Shown one piece after another: positions 41,133 to 50,231 of a DNA stretch of 64,000 nt. Within the stretch, counting starts at the first letter, position 1. Every line of letters starts with the position of its first letter. A program made the position numbers and the translations under genes. The stretch is from Marinobacter nauticus (GTDB lineage: Bacteria > Pseudomonadota > Gammaproteobacteria > Enterobacterales > Shewanellaceae), in NCBI RefSeq assembly GCF_019801015.1, contig NZ_JAHVJZ010000001.1, positions 620,001 through 684,000 on the forward strand. The letters are read 5' to 3'. Below the pieces are notes generated by a model. That model did not search any database, was not told the DNA's origin, and worked only from the letters and a program-made list of their open reading frames with translations.

Positions 41133-42038
41133 CTAAAGCATCGCCTGAGTCGGTTTGTGGTTCAGCAGGTGGTCTACCAGCGCCCGCACCGGTGCACTGG
41201 TGGTCCGATTGGCCGGGTAAACCAGCGACACCGGCACCGGCGGCAGCCGATACTCGTGCAGCAGCGTCACCAGCTGACCAGAGTCGATATAGGGTGCCAC
41301 CATAAAACGGGGCAGTTGCGCGATGCCCACACCGTCCGCGCCAAACTGCGCGGCCAACTCGCCCTGATTCACCTCCAGCGTGCCCGGCACCCTGAGATGG
41401 TGCTCGACGCCATCCTCGTAATAGCGCCAGCGCGCCAGTTGCGGGTTGGAGTTGTCCACCAGGCAGCGGTGCTGAGTCAACTCCCTCGGGTGAGCCGGTG
41501 TGCCGTATCGGGCCAGATAATCGGGACTGGCAACAAACTCCACCACAACCCGGGCCAGCGGCCGCGCCACCAGTCCGGAGTCCGGTAACTCGCCAACTCT
41601 GACTGCCAGGTCCACCCCCTCCTCCACCAGATTGACGTGACGATTGACCGAAAGCCAACTGAGCGTGACGCCAGGGTGGGCAGCAAGAAACGCGCTCAGA
41701 GCGGGCTGAAGGCCGAGCTGGGCCGTGTGCTGCGGGGAAGACAGACGAATACGGCCAGCGATCTCACCACGACGGTCACTGGCGCCCGATTCCAGTTGAT
41801 CAACCCGCGCCAGGATGCCCTCAAATTCCGCCAGGAAGTACTGCCCCTCCGGCGTTAGCCGCATTGAGCGGGTGCTGCGCAGTAACAATTGGCAACCGTA
41901 ATGGTTTTCCAGTTCTGTCACCTGCCGGCTTATGGCTGAGGTCACGATGCCCTGTTGCAGGGCCGCACTGCTGAAACTGCCCTGCTCCACTACGGCGACG
42001 AAGGTGCGCATCGCTTTGATCAGATCGATTTTTCTCAT
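41133..42038 (-). CDS. LysR-family transcription regulator, divergent from the SDR gene
   Basis: A 301-residue LysR-type regulator. The helix-turn-helix (FVAVVEQGSFSSAALQQG, then TSAISRQVTELENHYG) is in residues ~10-50; the effector domain follows. The subgroup (CrgA/AaeR-like, by RSTRSMRLTPEGQ) is common beside oxidoreductase genes. The divergent SDR gene with an intergenic dyad is its likely target. Confidence 0.88.
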   Translation of the reverse strand: MRKIDLIKAMRTFVAVVEQGSFSSAALQQGIVTSAISRQVTELENHYGCQLLLRSTRSMRLTPEGQYFLAEFEGILARVDQLESGASDRRGEIAGRIRLSSPQHTAQLGLQPALSAFLAAHPGVTLSWLSVNRHVNLVEEGVDLAVRVGELPDSGLVARPLARVVVEFVASPDYLARYGTPAHPRELTQHRCLVDNSNPQLARWRYYEDGVEHHLRVPGTLEVNQGELAAQFGADGVGIAQLPRFMVAPYIDSGQLVTLLHEYRLPPVPVSLVYPANRTTSAPVRALVDHLLNHKPTQAML

Positions 42039-42063
42039 TTTGTGAAAGATGATTTCTCAACAA

Positions 42064-42084
42064 GCTCATTTTTCCATTATGAGC
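42064..42084. promoter_or_regulatory. LysR-type operator dyad
   Basis: Perfect inverted repeat GCTCAT-N9-ATGAGC in the 95-nt gap between the LysR and SDR genes; it contains a T-N-A spaced core like a LysR T-N11-A box. The A+T-rich centre contrasts with the surroundings. Confidence 0.55.
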
Positions 42085-42133
42085 CCAGTATTAAGCTCTC
42101 TCCAACTCGAAATCGCACACCAGGGAGTGACCC

Positions 42134-42733
42134 ATGAAAATTTTAGTGATCGGTGCCAGCGGCACCATTGGCCAGGCCATCGTCGACCAGCTTAAGCCCA
42201 CCCATGAGGTCGTGACCGCAGGCCACCGCTCCGGTGACCATCAGGTCGATCTGGCCAACCCGGATTCCATTGTCCGTTTGTTTGAGGCGGTTGGCACGGT
42301 CGACGCCATTATCAGTGCCGCCGGACAAGCCGCTTTCGGCCCACTGTCGCAGCAAACAGACGCCGATTTTGCGCTGGCACTGAACAATAAGCTGATGGGC
42401 CAGGTCAACCTGGTGCGGCTGGGCCGCGAACACGTTCGAGAGGGCGGTTCCATCACCCTGACCTCCGGCATCCTCTCGCGCTACCCGATCCCCGGCAGCA
42501 GCAGCGTAGCCATGGCCAACGGCGCACTGGAGAGCTTTGTCCGGGCTGCGGCACTGGAACTGGACAGTTTGCGCCTGAACGTGGTGGCCCCCGCTTTTGT
42601 TAAAGAGACCATGGTGATGATGGGTATGGACCCCTCGCCCGGCATCAGCGCCGTGGACACCGCCAGGGCCTACATTGAGGCACTGACAGGCTCCGCACAT
42701 GGCGAAACCCTGGACCTCAACGCCCCGGCATGA
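42134..42733 (+). CDS. Short-chain dehydrogenase/reductase-like protein without YxxxK
   Basis: Rossmann protein of 199 residues. The NADP-binding GASGTIG (7-13) and the IISAAGQAAFGPL segment (NAAG equivalent) are normal. Where an SDR carries Tyr-x3-Lys, the sequence reads SSSVAMANGALESFV, so both catalytic residues are missing. A group of small SDRs with the same change (RYPIPG then NGALE) exists in many proteobacteria; they may bind nucleotide without classical catalysis. A terminator follows. Confidence 0.82.
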   Translation: MKILVIGASGTIGQAIVDQLKPTHEVVTAGHRSGDHQVDLANPDSIVRLFEAVGTVDAIISAAGQAAFGPLSQQTDADFALALNNKLMGQVNLVRLGREHVREGGSITLTSGILSRYPIPGSSSVAMANGALESFVRAAALELDSLRLNVVAPAFVKETMVMMGMDPSPGISAVDTARAYIEALTGSAHGETLDLNAPA

Positions 42734-42752
42734 TGACACCCGGTTAACCCCT

Positions 42753-42791
42753 GTGGCGGGCAGCACATGGAGGTGCTGCCCGCCACGTTTT
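42753..42791 (+). terminator. Terminator after the SDR gene
   Basis: Fourteen-bp perfect stem GTGGCGGGCAGCAC/GTGCTGCCCGCCAC with loop ATGGAG, followed by GTTTT. From here to 43000 no gene is supported. Confidence 0.85.
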
Positions 42792-43006
42792 GCGACAACG
42801 GTCCACGCGGATCCCGACCGACCCCGCAACAATCACCGGATGAACACAACGAACATCCCACCAGTCAGAACCCCCTGACCAATCACCTGCCCCACTTCGA
42901 CACAATAACTCAGCAGCATTCTTTACACGCGCGAGCCATGGCGGGACAAAACACCACTACGACCCTTCGGCCAAGGTACTGTTATCCCTACCGATCCCTG
43001 ACTGGC

Positions 43007-43022
43007 TGTGATACAGATCATC
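43007..43022 (+). promoter_or_regulatory. Possible CRP-binding site before the alanine symporter gene
   Basis: TGTGATACAGATCATC matches 12 of 16 positions of the CRP consensus, with a perfect left half (TGTGA). It lies 53 nt before the ATG. The right half is weak. Confidence 0.4.
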
Positions 43023-43074
43023 CTTTGTCCGAGCGTCCCCTGAGGGAATAACAACAAACAACAAGGAGTTCTGG

Positions 43075-44442
43075 ATGGACACCCTGAACCAACTGGTTGG
43101 CACCATTAATGGCATCGTATGGGGGATCCCCATGCTGGTGCTGATCCTCGGTGTCGGTCTCTATCTCACCGTCGGTCTGCGAATGATGCCCGTTCTTAAG
43201 TTGGGCACCGGCTTCCGCCTGCTGTGGCAGGGCCGCCAGGACCGGGGAGAAAAAGGCGATATCAGCGCGTTCAATGCCCTGATGACCTCCCTTTCCGCCA
43301 CCATCGGTACCGGGAACATCGCCGGTGTGGCTACCGCCATCGCCATGGGTGGCCCGGGTGCCCTGTTCTGGATGTGGTGTACCGCACTGGTGGGTATGGC
43401 CACCAAGTACGCCGAAGCGGTCTGCGCGGTGAAGTACCGTGAAACCGCCGATAACGGCGAATACGTGGGTGGCCCGATGTACTACATCAAAAATGGCCTC
43501 TCTTCCAAATGGGCCTGGCTGGCTACCGCCTTTGCGCTGTTTGGCTCCATCGCTGGATTTGGTATCGGTAACGGCGTGCAGTCCAACTCCGTTGCATCCG
43601 CTCTGCAAAACAGCTTTGGCATTCCGGTGGAAGCCACCGGCATCGTACTGATGCTGCTGGTGGGTGCGGTATTGATGGGCGGCATTAAGCGCATCGCCAC
43701 CGTTGCCGGCAAACTGGTGCCTTTGATGGCGGCCTTCTATATCGGCGCAGGCCTGGTGGTACTGGCCATGAACGCCAGTGCCATTCCTGGTGCCATCGCA
43801 CTGGTCGTAGAGAGCGCGTTTACCCCGGTAGCGGCAACTGGCGGCTTCGCCGGTGCGGCGGTTTGGGCAGCGGTCCGATTCGGTGTGGCCCGTGGGGTAT
43901 TCTCCAACGAGGCGGGTCTGGGTTCAGCACCCATTGCCCATGCTTCTGCCAAAACCAATGACCCGGTGCGTCAGGGTCTTATCGCCATGCTGGGGACCTT
44001 TATCGACACACTCATCGTGTGTTCCGTTACCGGCCTCGCCATCGTCGTGACCGGCGAATGGACCAGCGGCGTTTCCGGTGCCCCGCTGACCTCCGCCGCC
44101 TTTGGCTCGGTTGTGCCGCAGGGCGAGGTGATTGTGGCCATCGCCCTGGCGGTGTTTGCCTTTACCACCATCCTGGGCTGGAGCGTGTACTGCGAACGTT
44201 GTGTTCAGTACCTGCTTGGTGACGCAGCAGTGAAGCCGTTCCGTCTGGTGTTCACCCTGGCGGTGCCGCTGGGCGCCATCGTCTCCCTCGACTTTGTCTG
44301 GCTGCTGGCGGACACCCTCAACGCCATGATGGCCATCCCCAACCTGATTGCGCTGGCGCTGCTCAGTCCGGTGGTGTTCAAGCTGACCCGGGAGTACTTC
44401 TCGCGTAACGGCACGCCGGATACGGCAAGCGAAACTCAGTAA
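43075..44442 (+). CDS. Alanine/glycine:cation symporter (AGCS family)
   Basis: Sodium-coupled amino-acid importer of 455 residues with about ten or eleven transmembrane helices. The AGCS signatures are present: the NALMTSLSATIGTGNIAGVATAIAMGGPGALFWMW region (in parts, ~67-100), VGGPMYYI and SNEAGLGSAPIAHA (~280). AAGGAG precedes the ATG, and a possible CRP site suggests control by carbon status. Alanine or glycine as substrate follows from the family. Confidence 0.93.
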   Translation: MDTLNQLVGTINGIVWGIPMLVLILGVGLYLTVGLRMMPVLKLGTGFRLLWQGRQDRGEKGDISAFNALMTSLSATIGTGNIAGVATAIAMGGPGALFWMWCTALVGMATKYAEAVCAVKYRETADNGEYVGGPMYYIKNGLSSKWAWLATAFALFGSIAGFGIGNGVQSNSVASALQNSFGIPVEATGIVLMLLVGAVLMGGIKRIATVAGKLVPLMAAFYIGAGLVVLAMNASAIPGAIALVVESAFTPVAATGGFAGAAVWAAVRFGVARGVFSNEAGLGSAPIAHASAKTNDPVRQGLIAMLGTFIDTLIVCSVTGLAIVVTGEWTSGVSGAPLTSAAFGSVVPQGEVIVAIALAVFAFTTILGWSVYCERCVQYLLGDAAVKPFRLVFTLAVPLGAIVSLDFVWLLADTLNAMMAIPNLIALALLSPVVFKLTREYFSRNGTPDTASETQ

Positions 44443-44448
44443 ATCCTC

Positions 44449-44477
44449 CGCCCCGGCCTGGTCCGGGGCGTTTTTTT
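44449..44477 (+). terminator. Terminator after the symporter gene
   Basis: Eight-bp stem CGCCCCGG/CCGGGGCG, loop CCTGGT, then seven T (44471-44477). Confidence 0.92.
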
Positions 44478-44566
44478 GGGGCCTGCGCGAACCGCCACCA
44501 AAGGCGGTAGACCAAATCGCAACCGCGTCCGTATTAACAGCCATTCGGGTTTATCGGACATTGGCT

Positions 44567-45871
44567 GTGAAACGCTCATTACTCTGGCTCCGCCACGATC
44601 TCAGGATTGATGACCATCCGGCCCTGTTGCGTGCCGCCCAGGCCCGGGACCACATGGTGTGCCTCTACTGCATCGACCCCCGCTGGTTCGTCGCCGATAA
44701 CTGGCAATCGCGACGCGTCGGGCACCACCCCTGGCGCTTTATCCACGAAAGCCTGGTAGCCCTCTCTGCCCGGCTGGAAACGCTGGGCCAAAGACTGGTC
44801 ATTCGAGTGGGGGATCCGGTGGCGGTGGTCACCCAGCTGATGCGGAATCACTGGATCGACAAGCTGGTGTGCAGCGCGCCCTTCGGTGAGGAGGAACGTG
44901 GCCAGTACCTGGCGATTCAAAACGCGCTGGGCCATCACCGCTGCGAAGTGCTGCAAGCCCAAACTCTGTTTGAGTACCAGCAACTGCCTTTTGAACTGAG
45001 CGACCTGCCCGCCACCTTCAGCCAGTTCCGAAAGGCGGTCGCCAAGCACGCGTTCCGTCCTTTGTATCCCGCTCCGCAACGCCTGCCCCCGCCGCTGCAA
45101 CTGGACAGTCAGGCGTTGCCGCCCCCCTTTACCGTTCCCAATCTGCAATACCAGGGTGGCGAATCCGCGGGTAAGGCGCACCTGGCCCACTACTTCGCCA
45201 GCGACGCCCCCCAATCCTATAAGCTCACCCGCAATGATCTGGACGAATGGAGCAGTTCCACCAAACTGTCTCCCTGGCTGGCCCAGGGCTGCCTCTCTGC
45301 CCGGCAGGTGATGGCGGCCCTCGACCACTACCAGGCCACGGTGGAGAAAAACGGCTCCACAGAGTGGATTGGCGTCGAGTTGCTCTGGCGTGAGTATTTC
45401 TACTGGTTTGCGCTGTCCAGCGGTCCAAAACTGTTTGCCGCCGGTGGTCGCACCGGGGTGCGTCGCCACGTCAGCTTCTATCCGGAACGGTTCGCCCGCT
45501 GGTGTGCGGGAGAGACCCCTTTTGCCATCGTCAACGCCGCCATGAGACAACTGAACCACACCGGCTTTCTCTCCAACCGGCTTCGCCAATTGGTTGCCAG
45601 TGCGCTGGTGCATGAGCTGGAAATCGACTGGCGCTACGGTGCCGCCTATTTCCAGCAGCAGTTGATCGACCACGACCTCCCCTGCAACTGGGGCAACTGG
45701 CAGTATCTGGCGGGAGTGGGCGCGGACCCCAGGGGCGGCCGCCGGTTTGATCTGGCCAAACAAACCGAGATGTACGACCCGGACGGCCGCTATCGGGCAC
45801 GCTGGCAGGGCGAGCCGGTTGCCATCACGGAACCCCTGGATGAGGCCGGCTGGCCTCAGCCTGACGGCTAA
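44567..45871 (+). CDS. Cryptochrome DASH
   Basis: FAD-containing photolyase/cryptochrome; CRY-DASH proteins repair cyclobutane dimers mainly in single-stranded DNA and may sense blue light. The 434 residues show the photolyase N-terminal antenna domain (LLWLRHDLRIDDHPAL) and the FAD domain. CRY-DASH-type blocks are FSQFRKAVAKH, the WIGVELLWREYFYWF core, AAMRQLNHTGFLSNRLRQ and GVGADPRGGRRFDLAKQ. The start is uncertain: GTG 44567 is preferred to TTG 44561; neither has a strong ribosome site. The next photolyase gene follows after 36 nt. Confidence 0.87.
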   Translation: MKRSLLWLRHDLRIDDHPALLRAAQARDHMVCLYCIDPRWFVADNWQSRRVGHHPWRFIHESLVALSARLETLGQRLVIRVGDPVAVVTQLMRNHWIDKLVCSAPFGEEERGQYLAIQNALGHHRCEVLQAQTLFEYQQLPFELSDLPATFSQFRKAVAKHAFRPLYPAPQRLPPPLQLDSQALPPPFTVPNLQYQGGESAGKAHLAHYFASDAPQSYKLTRNDLDEWSSSTKLSPWLAQGCLSARQVMAALDHYQATVEKNGSTEWIGVELLWREYFYWFALSSGPKLFAAGGRTGVRRHVSFYPERFARWCAGETPFAIVNAAMRQLNHTGFLSNRLRQLVASALVHELEIDWRYGAAYFQQQLIDHDLPCNWGNWQYLAGVGADPRGGRRFDLAKQTEMYDPDGRYRARWQGEPVAITEPLDEAGWPQPDG

Positions 45872-45907
45872 CCTCGAAACGACAGGCATAAACCCTGGGA
45901 GACAGCG

Positions 45908-47446
45908 ATGGTCCGGACCCTGCGACTGATACTCGGCGACCAGCTGAATCTTCAGCACAGCTGGTATCAACAGCGTGACGAAGCCGTGCTCTACATCGTG
46001 GCAGAGTTGAAACAGGAAACCGGCTACGTGCGGCATCATATTCAGAAGTTGTGCGGATTTTTCGCGGCCATGGAGGCCTTTGCCCAAACGTTGGCGGAGC
46101 AGGGTCACCGGGTCAGGCACCTGACTCTGGACGACACCGCAGATGATCAGGATCTGCCCGCCCTCATTCGCCGAATGGTGTCCGAAACCGGCGCCTGCCA
46201 GTTTGAATATCAGCGCCCCGACGAATACCGCCTGTTCAGTCAACTCAGAGCATTGCAGCTTCCGGTTCCCACAGCAGAAGCGGATAGCGAGCACTTTCTG
46301 CTCGCTTTTAACGAACTGCCGGAACATTTCCGCGCCGGCTGCCGCCACCGGATGGAACCGTTTTATCGAAAGATGCGCAAACGGTTTGATGTGTTGATGG
46401 CGGGCGACAAGCCGTTAGGAGACAAATGGAACTACGATGCCGATAATCGGCAGGCATTGTCCGAAGACGCTTGTCTCGACCTGCCTGTACCGCTCTGTTT
46501 TGCCAATCCGGTCGACACCATCCGGGCGCGCCTGGCCCGCCATCAGGTGGACCACATCGGCCAGCTTCAGGGTGATCTGCTCTGGCCCATCAACCGCTCG
46601 CAGTCTCTGGCTCTGCTGACCCACTTTTGCCGCCACGCCCTGCCCTGGTTTGGTCGCTACCAGGACGCGTTGTCAGAGCAGGCCCCCCACAACTGGAGCC
46701 TGTTTCATTCCCGGCTGAGTTTCTCGCTCAACACCAAGATGCTGCATCCATTGGAGGTGGTTGAAGCCGCCACGGTCGCCTTCCAACAGGACGACCGGGT
46801 CTCACTGGCCCAGGTGGAAGGGTTTGTCCGGCAGATCTTAGGCTGGCGTGAGTACGTCCGCGGCATCTACTGGGCCAACATGCCGGACTACGCCACGTGC
46901 AATCACTTCGCGGCCCGCCGCGCCCTGCCCGGCTGGTTCTGGACCGGCGAGACAAAGATGGCCTGCCTCAGACAAGCGATACGCCATTCGCTGGACTACG
47001 CCTACGCTCATCACATCCAGCGCCTGATGATCACCGGCAACTTTGCGTTGCTGATCGGGGCCAACCCGGATGAAGTGGACGCCTGGTATCTTGGCATCTA
47101 CATCGATGCCATCGAATGGGTGGAAATGCCCAACACCCGTGGCATGAGCCAGTACGCGGACGGCGGCCTGCTGGCGTCCAAGCCCTATGCGGCCAGTGGC
47201 GCCTACGTAAACCGGATGGGGGATCATTGCCGGCATTGTCGCTACAACGTCAGGGATAAAACCGGCTGCCATGCCTGCCCGCTCAACAGCCTCTACTGGC
47301 ATTTTATGGATCGGCACGATCGGGAGCTGGCCACCAATCCCCGCATCAGAATGGTATTCCGGGGTTGGGACGATCGACCGGAGGCGGAGCGTCAGGCGAT
47401 TCTGGACCACGCTCAATGGTGCCTGGACAATATCGAAACGCTTTAG
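45908..47446 (+). CDS. Iron-sulfur bacterial cryptochrome/photolyase (PhrB/FeS-BCP type)
   Basis: A 512-residue member of the FeS-BCP clade, whose Agrobacterium PhrB repairs (6-4) photoproducts with FAD, a lumazine antenna and a [4Fe-4S] cluster. The four cluster cysteines are recognisable: one in WTGETKMACLRQ (~355), the pair in HCRHC and the last in GCHACP, at the +3 and +13 spacing of PhrB. The N terminus RLILGDQLN is typical. GGGAGA precedes the ATG. In tandem with CRY-DASH, it covers complementary UV lesions. Its stop overlaps the end of the convergent alarmone synthetase by 3 nt. Confidence 0.9.
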   Translation: MVRTLRLILGDQLNLQHSWYQQRDEAVLYIVAELKQETGYVRHHIQKLCGFFAAMEAFAQTLAEQGHRVRHLTLDDTADDQDLPALIRRMVSETGACQFEYQRPDEYRLFSQLRALQLPVPTAEADSEHFLLAFNELPEHFRAGCRHRMEPFYRKMRKRFDVLMAGDKPLGDKWNYDADNRQALSEDACLDLPVPLCFANPVDTIRARLARHQVDHIGQLQGDLLWPINRSQSLALLTHFCRHALPWFGRYQDALSEQAPHNWSLFHSRLSFSLNTKMLHPLEVVEAATVAFQQDDRVSLAQVEGFVRQILGWREYVRGIYWANMPDYATCNHFAARRALPGWFWTGETKMACLRQAIRHSLDYAYAHHIQRLMITGNFALLIGANPDEVDAWYLGIYIDAIEWVEMPNTRGMSQYADGGLLASKPYAASGAYVNRMGDHCRHCRYNVRDKTGCHACPLNSLYWHFMDRHDRELATNPRIRMVFRGWDDRPEAERQAILDHAQWCLDNIETL

Positions 47447-48129
47447 CGGGAGCGGGTCCGGCTCGCCAGCGCCTGATAGGCATCCCGAATCGCCATCAGC
47501 GCCAGGTCCTCCTCCGCCAGTCGCTCGGCAATCTCCGACAAGCGCTGCTCATAGGACCAATCCTTCAGCCCCAGCGCCTTGGCTTTGTAGTGAAACTCGT
47601 GGGTCAGATCGCCCCAGGCGTCCTGAAGCTTGCTGCGGACCTGGATTTCACACAGCATCTGATCGGACTCTATCTGCGCCCCCTGAACCGCGTCGTAGCT
47701 GATCCAGGCCAGCAGATGTATGGCGCGGTATCCAGTGGGTTTAGGTTCGGTGATGTAATCCTCGACGTCAGATTCAAAAGTCAGGTGCTTTGACGAAGAG
47801 ATGTACCTCAGCATGCCCAGGCAATCATCCACAAACCAGCACACCACCCGGGCACCGATCAGATCAGTGATCACCTCAGCAGGCCGTTCAAAGTCGGGCC
47901 AACCACGGCGTTCCAGTTTGTTCAGGACGCTGTTGAGGGATTTTACCCGGGTGCAGACCAACACCGCCTCTTTTGGCAACTTATGGCGACGGCAATAGGC
48001 CAGCGCCAGTTGCTCCAGTCGAATCTGCAGTAACGCCCGGATCTGCTCCAGTTCGTCCGAATAACGCCCGAAAAACCGAACCAGCCGATTTCGGGCCGCT
48101 TCCGAAGAGGGGGAGGTTTGCGTCGCCAT
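47443..48129 (-). CDS. Small alarmone synthetase (RelA/SpoT synthetase domain)
   Basis: Single-domain (p)ppGpp synthetase-like protein of 228 residues, with no HD hydrolase, TGS or ACT domain. The synthetase motifs are present in order: TRVKSLNSVLNKLERRGW, ITDLIGARVVCWFVDD, TGYRAIHL and EIQVRSKLQDAWGDLTHE, including the catalytic Glu before Gln. It is therefore likely active, making pppGpp/ppGpp in parallel with RelA/SpoT encoded elsewhere. A GGAG site precedes the ATG. No antitoxin-like partner is adjacent, so a toxSAS role is not supported. Confidence 0.85.
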   Translation of the reverse strand: MATQTSPSSEAARNRLVRFFGRYSDELEQIRALLQIRLEQLALAYCRRHKLPKEAVLVCTRVKSLNSVLNKLERRGWPDFERPAEVITDLIGARVVCWFVDDCLGMLRYISSSKHLTFESDVEDYITEPKPTGYRAIHLLAWISYDAVQGAQIESDQMLCEIQVRSKLQDAWGDLTHEFHYKAKALGLKDWSYEQRLSEIAERLAEEDLALMAIRDAYQALASRTRSR

Positions 48130-48291
48130 GGGGTGCTCCGATGCCGGTTTGTGGTTTTAGTGTAATCCTCAAACGGTTGCCACAGTCCGCTCTGGATCAA
48201 CCTGACATCAGATTGTTAGCCTCCCGCAATACATGGGACCAACGGAAACGCGCAACCGGACGATGCAGATCAAAATATGCGGCAGGCTTGC

Positions 48292-48588
48292 TTACGCTCT
48301 CCGTTTAAGAGAATAACGTTTGCTCAAATAGTAGATCGCGCTCTTCCATCCGGAAATTCGCCACTGGAGTTCACAGGACCATTCAAAAAACAGCATCCGC
48401 TTTCCTTTAACCAAAAGATAGTAATCGTAGCTAATGGCTTTATCGCCAAGAGGCGAACCATACTCGGAACGGAGTCGCCATCCATTTACCATTAAGTGGC
48501 CAATCATTCGCAGGCCTAACCGCGTATCCACGCCAGAAATAATGGCACTGGTTAAAGGGCGTTCATCTAACAATCCCGGCTTTTTCAT
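48292..48588 (-). CDS. Hypothetical protein, orphan, in an A+T-richer region
   Basis: A 98-residue protein of unrecognised family. A strong GGGAGGAGG site sits seven bases before the ATG, which argues for a real gene. It is basic, with many Tyr and Trp (ISYDYYLLVKGKRMLFFEW, then WKSAIYYLSKRYSLKRR), and has no signal peptide or clear membrane helix. Base composition and codon use are lower in G+C than both neighbours, suggesting recent acquisition. No partner gene is visible. Confidence 0.55.
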   Translation of the reverse strand: MKKPGLLDERPLTSAIISGVDTRLGLRMIGHLMVNGWRLRSEYGSPLGDKAISYDYYLLVKGKRMLFFEWSCELQWRISGWKSAIYYLSKRYSLKRRA

Positions 48589-49114
48589 CTTAACCTCCTC
48601 CCTGTTCAGTTACAGCATCCATCGCCAGCGCCGATGCTACCGGGCTGGGACATACCACTGCAGCATTTCCATTGTTCGGCAAAGAAGAACGCCAACCTCA
48701 TTGGTGCTTCAGCAGAATCGGCCACCGGTTCTTTCAGACTGCGAGACAGGTTGGAGATGGTTTTAAAAATGGATGCAGCAACAGATTTACAGCCATCAGC
48801 ATTTAATTATCTTCAGTATTCCAATGGATGCCAGAACAGAGTTATCTCGGTTACGAACGTATTACATAACCGCCGACTTCAAATAAAGACACAGAACCGA
48901 AATTAATATAAAGCGCCGTCAGGGAAGATAATAAATGGTAATGAATGGTCGATTATATTAAGGCAGTTCCTTTGTGGACTCAGTCGATGCCAGTATTTGG
49001 CTTAAAGCCCGAATCCACGCTCGCTACGGCATCGCCCCTGCCCTATCGCCGATCACCGTTGCGTGCCCCAAATGGATCGGAGCACCAGACGGTGCTCCGT
49101 TCCAGAGCGTTTTC
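48589..49114. other. A+T-richer intergenic stretch without a supported gene
   Basis: 526 nt upstream of the orphan gene and downstream of thiH. Lower G+C than the rest of the window (for example AATTATCTTCAGTATTCC about 48803). Short open frames exist on the plus strand but lack ribosome sites and protein-like composition. The last part holds a 9-bp hairpin (CGGAGCACC/GGTGCTCCG, 49078-49099) 17 nt past thiH; with no T run it is a weak terminator at best. Confidence 0.5.
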
Positions 49115-50227
49115 TTACCCGGAGTAGGCCCGGTCCCAATCCTTCCAGACCGGCTGCATCCCCACAGCCGCAATGGCGGCCGCCACCTGTTGCGGACTGC
49201 GAGCGTCATCGATACTGAATTGCTCCAAGTCCTCGCTGGGTTCAGCATACCCACCGGGGCGGGTACTGGACGCTGCAGATGCAGTAGTCACGCCCAGCGC
49301 AAACACATTATCGCGAAACCGCTCCGACTCCCGGGTCGACAGGGAGAGGTCGACTTCCGGCGCAAACAGCCGCAGGGCGCAGATAAGCTGAAGCAACTGA
49401 CGCTCACCCACCGGCGACACCGGCTCAAGGCCGCCGGTGCAGGGCCGTAAGCGTGGAAACGACACCGAGTAGCGACTGCGCCAGTAGGTACGCTGCAGAT
49501 AATCCAGATGCAAGGCCACCATCGCCGCTTCCACCCGCCAGTTAGCCAGGCCCAGCAGTGCGCCAATGCCGATCTTATCGATGCCGGCCTGGCCCAGACG
49601 GTCGGGCGTTTCCAGCCGGAAGCGGAAGTCGGTTTTGTTACCGCGAAGGTGGTGCTGAGCGTAGGTGCGCCGGTGGTAGGTTTCCTGATACACCATCACC
49701 GCATCCAGCCCCAGGGTTTTCAGCTCCTGGTATTGCTCCGTTGCCAGCGGTTGAACCTCCATCTGGAGGTAACTGAAACGGGCTTTTACCTGAGGCACCA
49801 CCCGACGGAAATGGTCCATTCCCACCTTGGTTTCGTGCTCGCCGGTAACCAGCAGAATGTTGTCAAACCCCATCCGCTTTACCGCGTCCAACTCCAGCTC
49901 GATCTCCTGCTCAGACAGGGTGTGCCGCTTAATGCGATTGCTCATGGTAAAGCCACAGTAATCGCACTCGTTGGCGCACAGGTTGGAGAGATAAAGCGGC
50001 ACATAAAGGCCCAGATTGTTGCCAAAACGCTGTCGGGTCAGGGTGCGGGAATCCTGTGCCATTGGCTCCAGATAGCGATCCGCTGCCGGGGAGATCAGCG
50101 CCAGAAAGTCCTGCCAGTCCCGTTTGGGCTTTGTCAGTGCCCTTTCCACGTCGGCAACCGTTTTACTGTTGATGGCCAGCGCCAGGGCGTCCCAGTCCTG
50201 CTGCTGCCAGAGGTCGTAAAAGCTCAT
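49115..50227 (-). CDS. thiH: ThiH, 2-iminoacetate synthase (tyrosine lyase)
   Basis: Radical-SAM enzyme that splits tyrosine into p-cresol and dehydroglycine for the thiamin thiazole. The 370 residues match E. coli ThiH. The [4Fe-4S] cysteines are Cys84, Cys88 and Cys91 (CANECDYCGF). C-terminal SSTRPGGYAEP fits the family. It is the last gene of the thi operon, 4 nt after thiG. Use of ThiH rather than ThiO means the thiazole route can run without oxygen. Confidence 0.96.
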   Translation of the reverse strand: MSFYDLWQQQDWDALALAINSKTVADVERALTKPKRDWQDFLALISPAADRYLEPMAQDSRTLTRQRFGNNLGLYVPLYLSNLCANECDYCGFTMSNRIKRHTLSEQEIELELDAVKRMGFDNILLVTGEHETKVGMDHFRRVVPQVKARFSYLQMEVQPLATEQYQELKTLGLDAVMVYQETYHRRTYAQHHLRGNKTDFRFRLETPDRLGQAGIDKIGIGALLGLANWRVEAAMVALHLDYLQRTYWRSRYSVSFPRLRPCTGGLEPVSPVGERQLLQLICALRLFAPEVDLSLSTRESERFRDNVFALGVTTASAASSTRPGGYAEPSEDLEQFSIDDARSPQQVAAAIAAVGMQPVWKDWDRAYSG

Positions 50228-50231
50228 AGGG

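Noticed and set aside
47443-48588. Toxin-antitoxin reading of the small alarmone synthetase plus the 98-residue orphan
   Set aside because: The genes are 162 nt apart and not coupled, the synthetase resembles housekeeping single-domain enzymes, and the orphan has no antitoxin features.
48634-48906. A 90-codon plus-strand frame in the A+T-richer gap
   Set aside because: No ribosome site, no family similarity and a composition like non-coding DNA.
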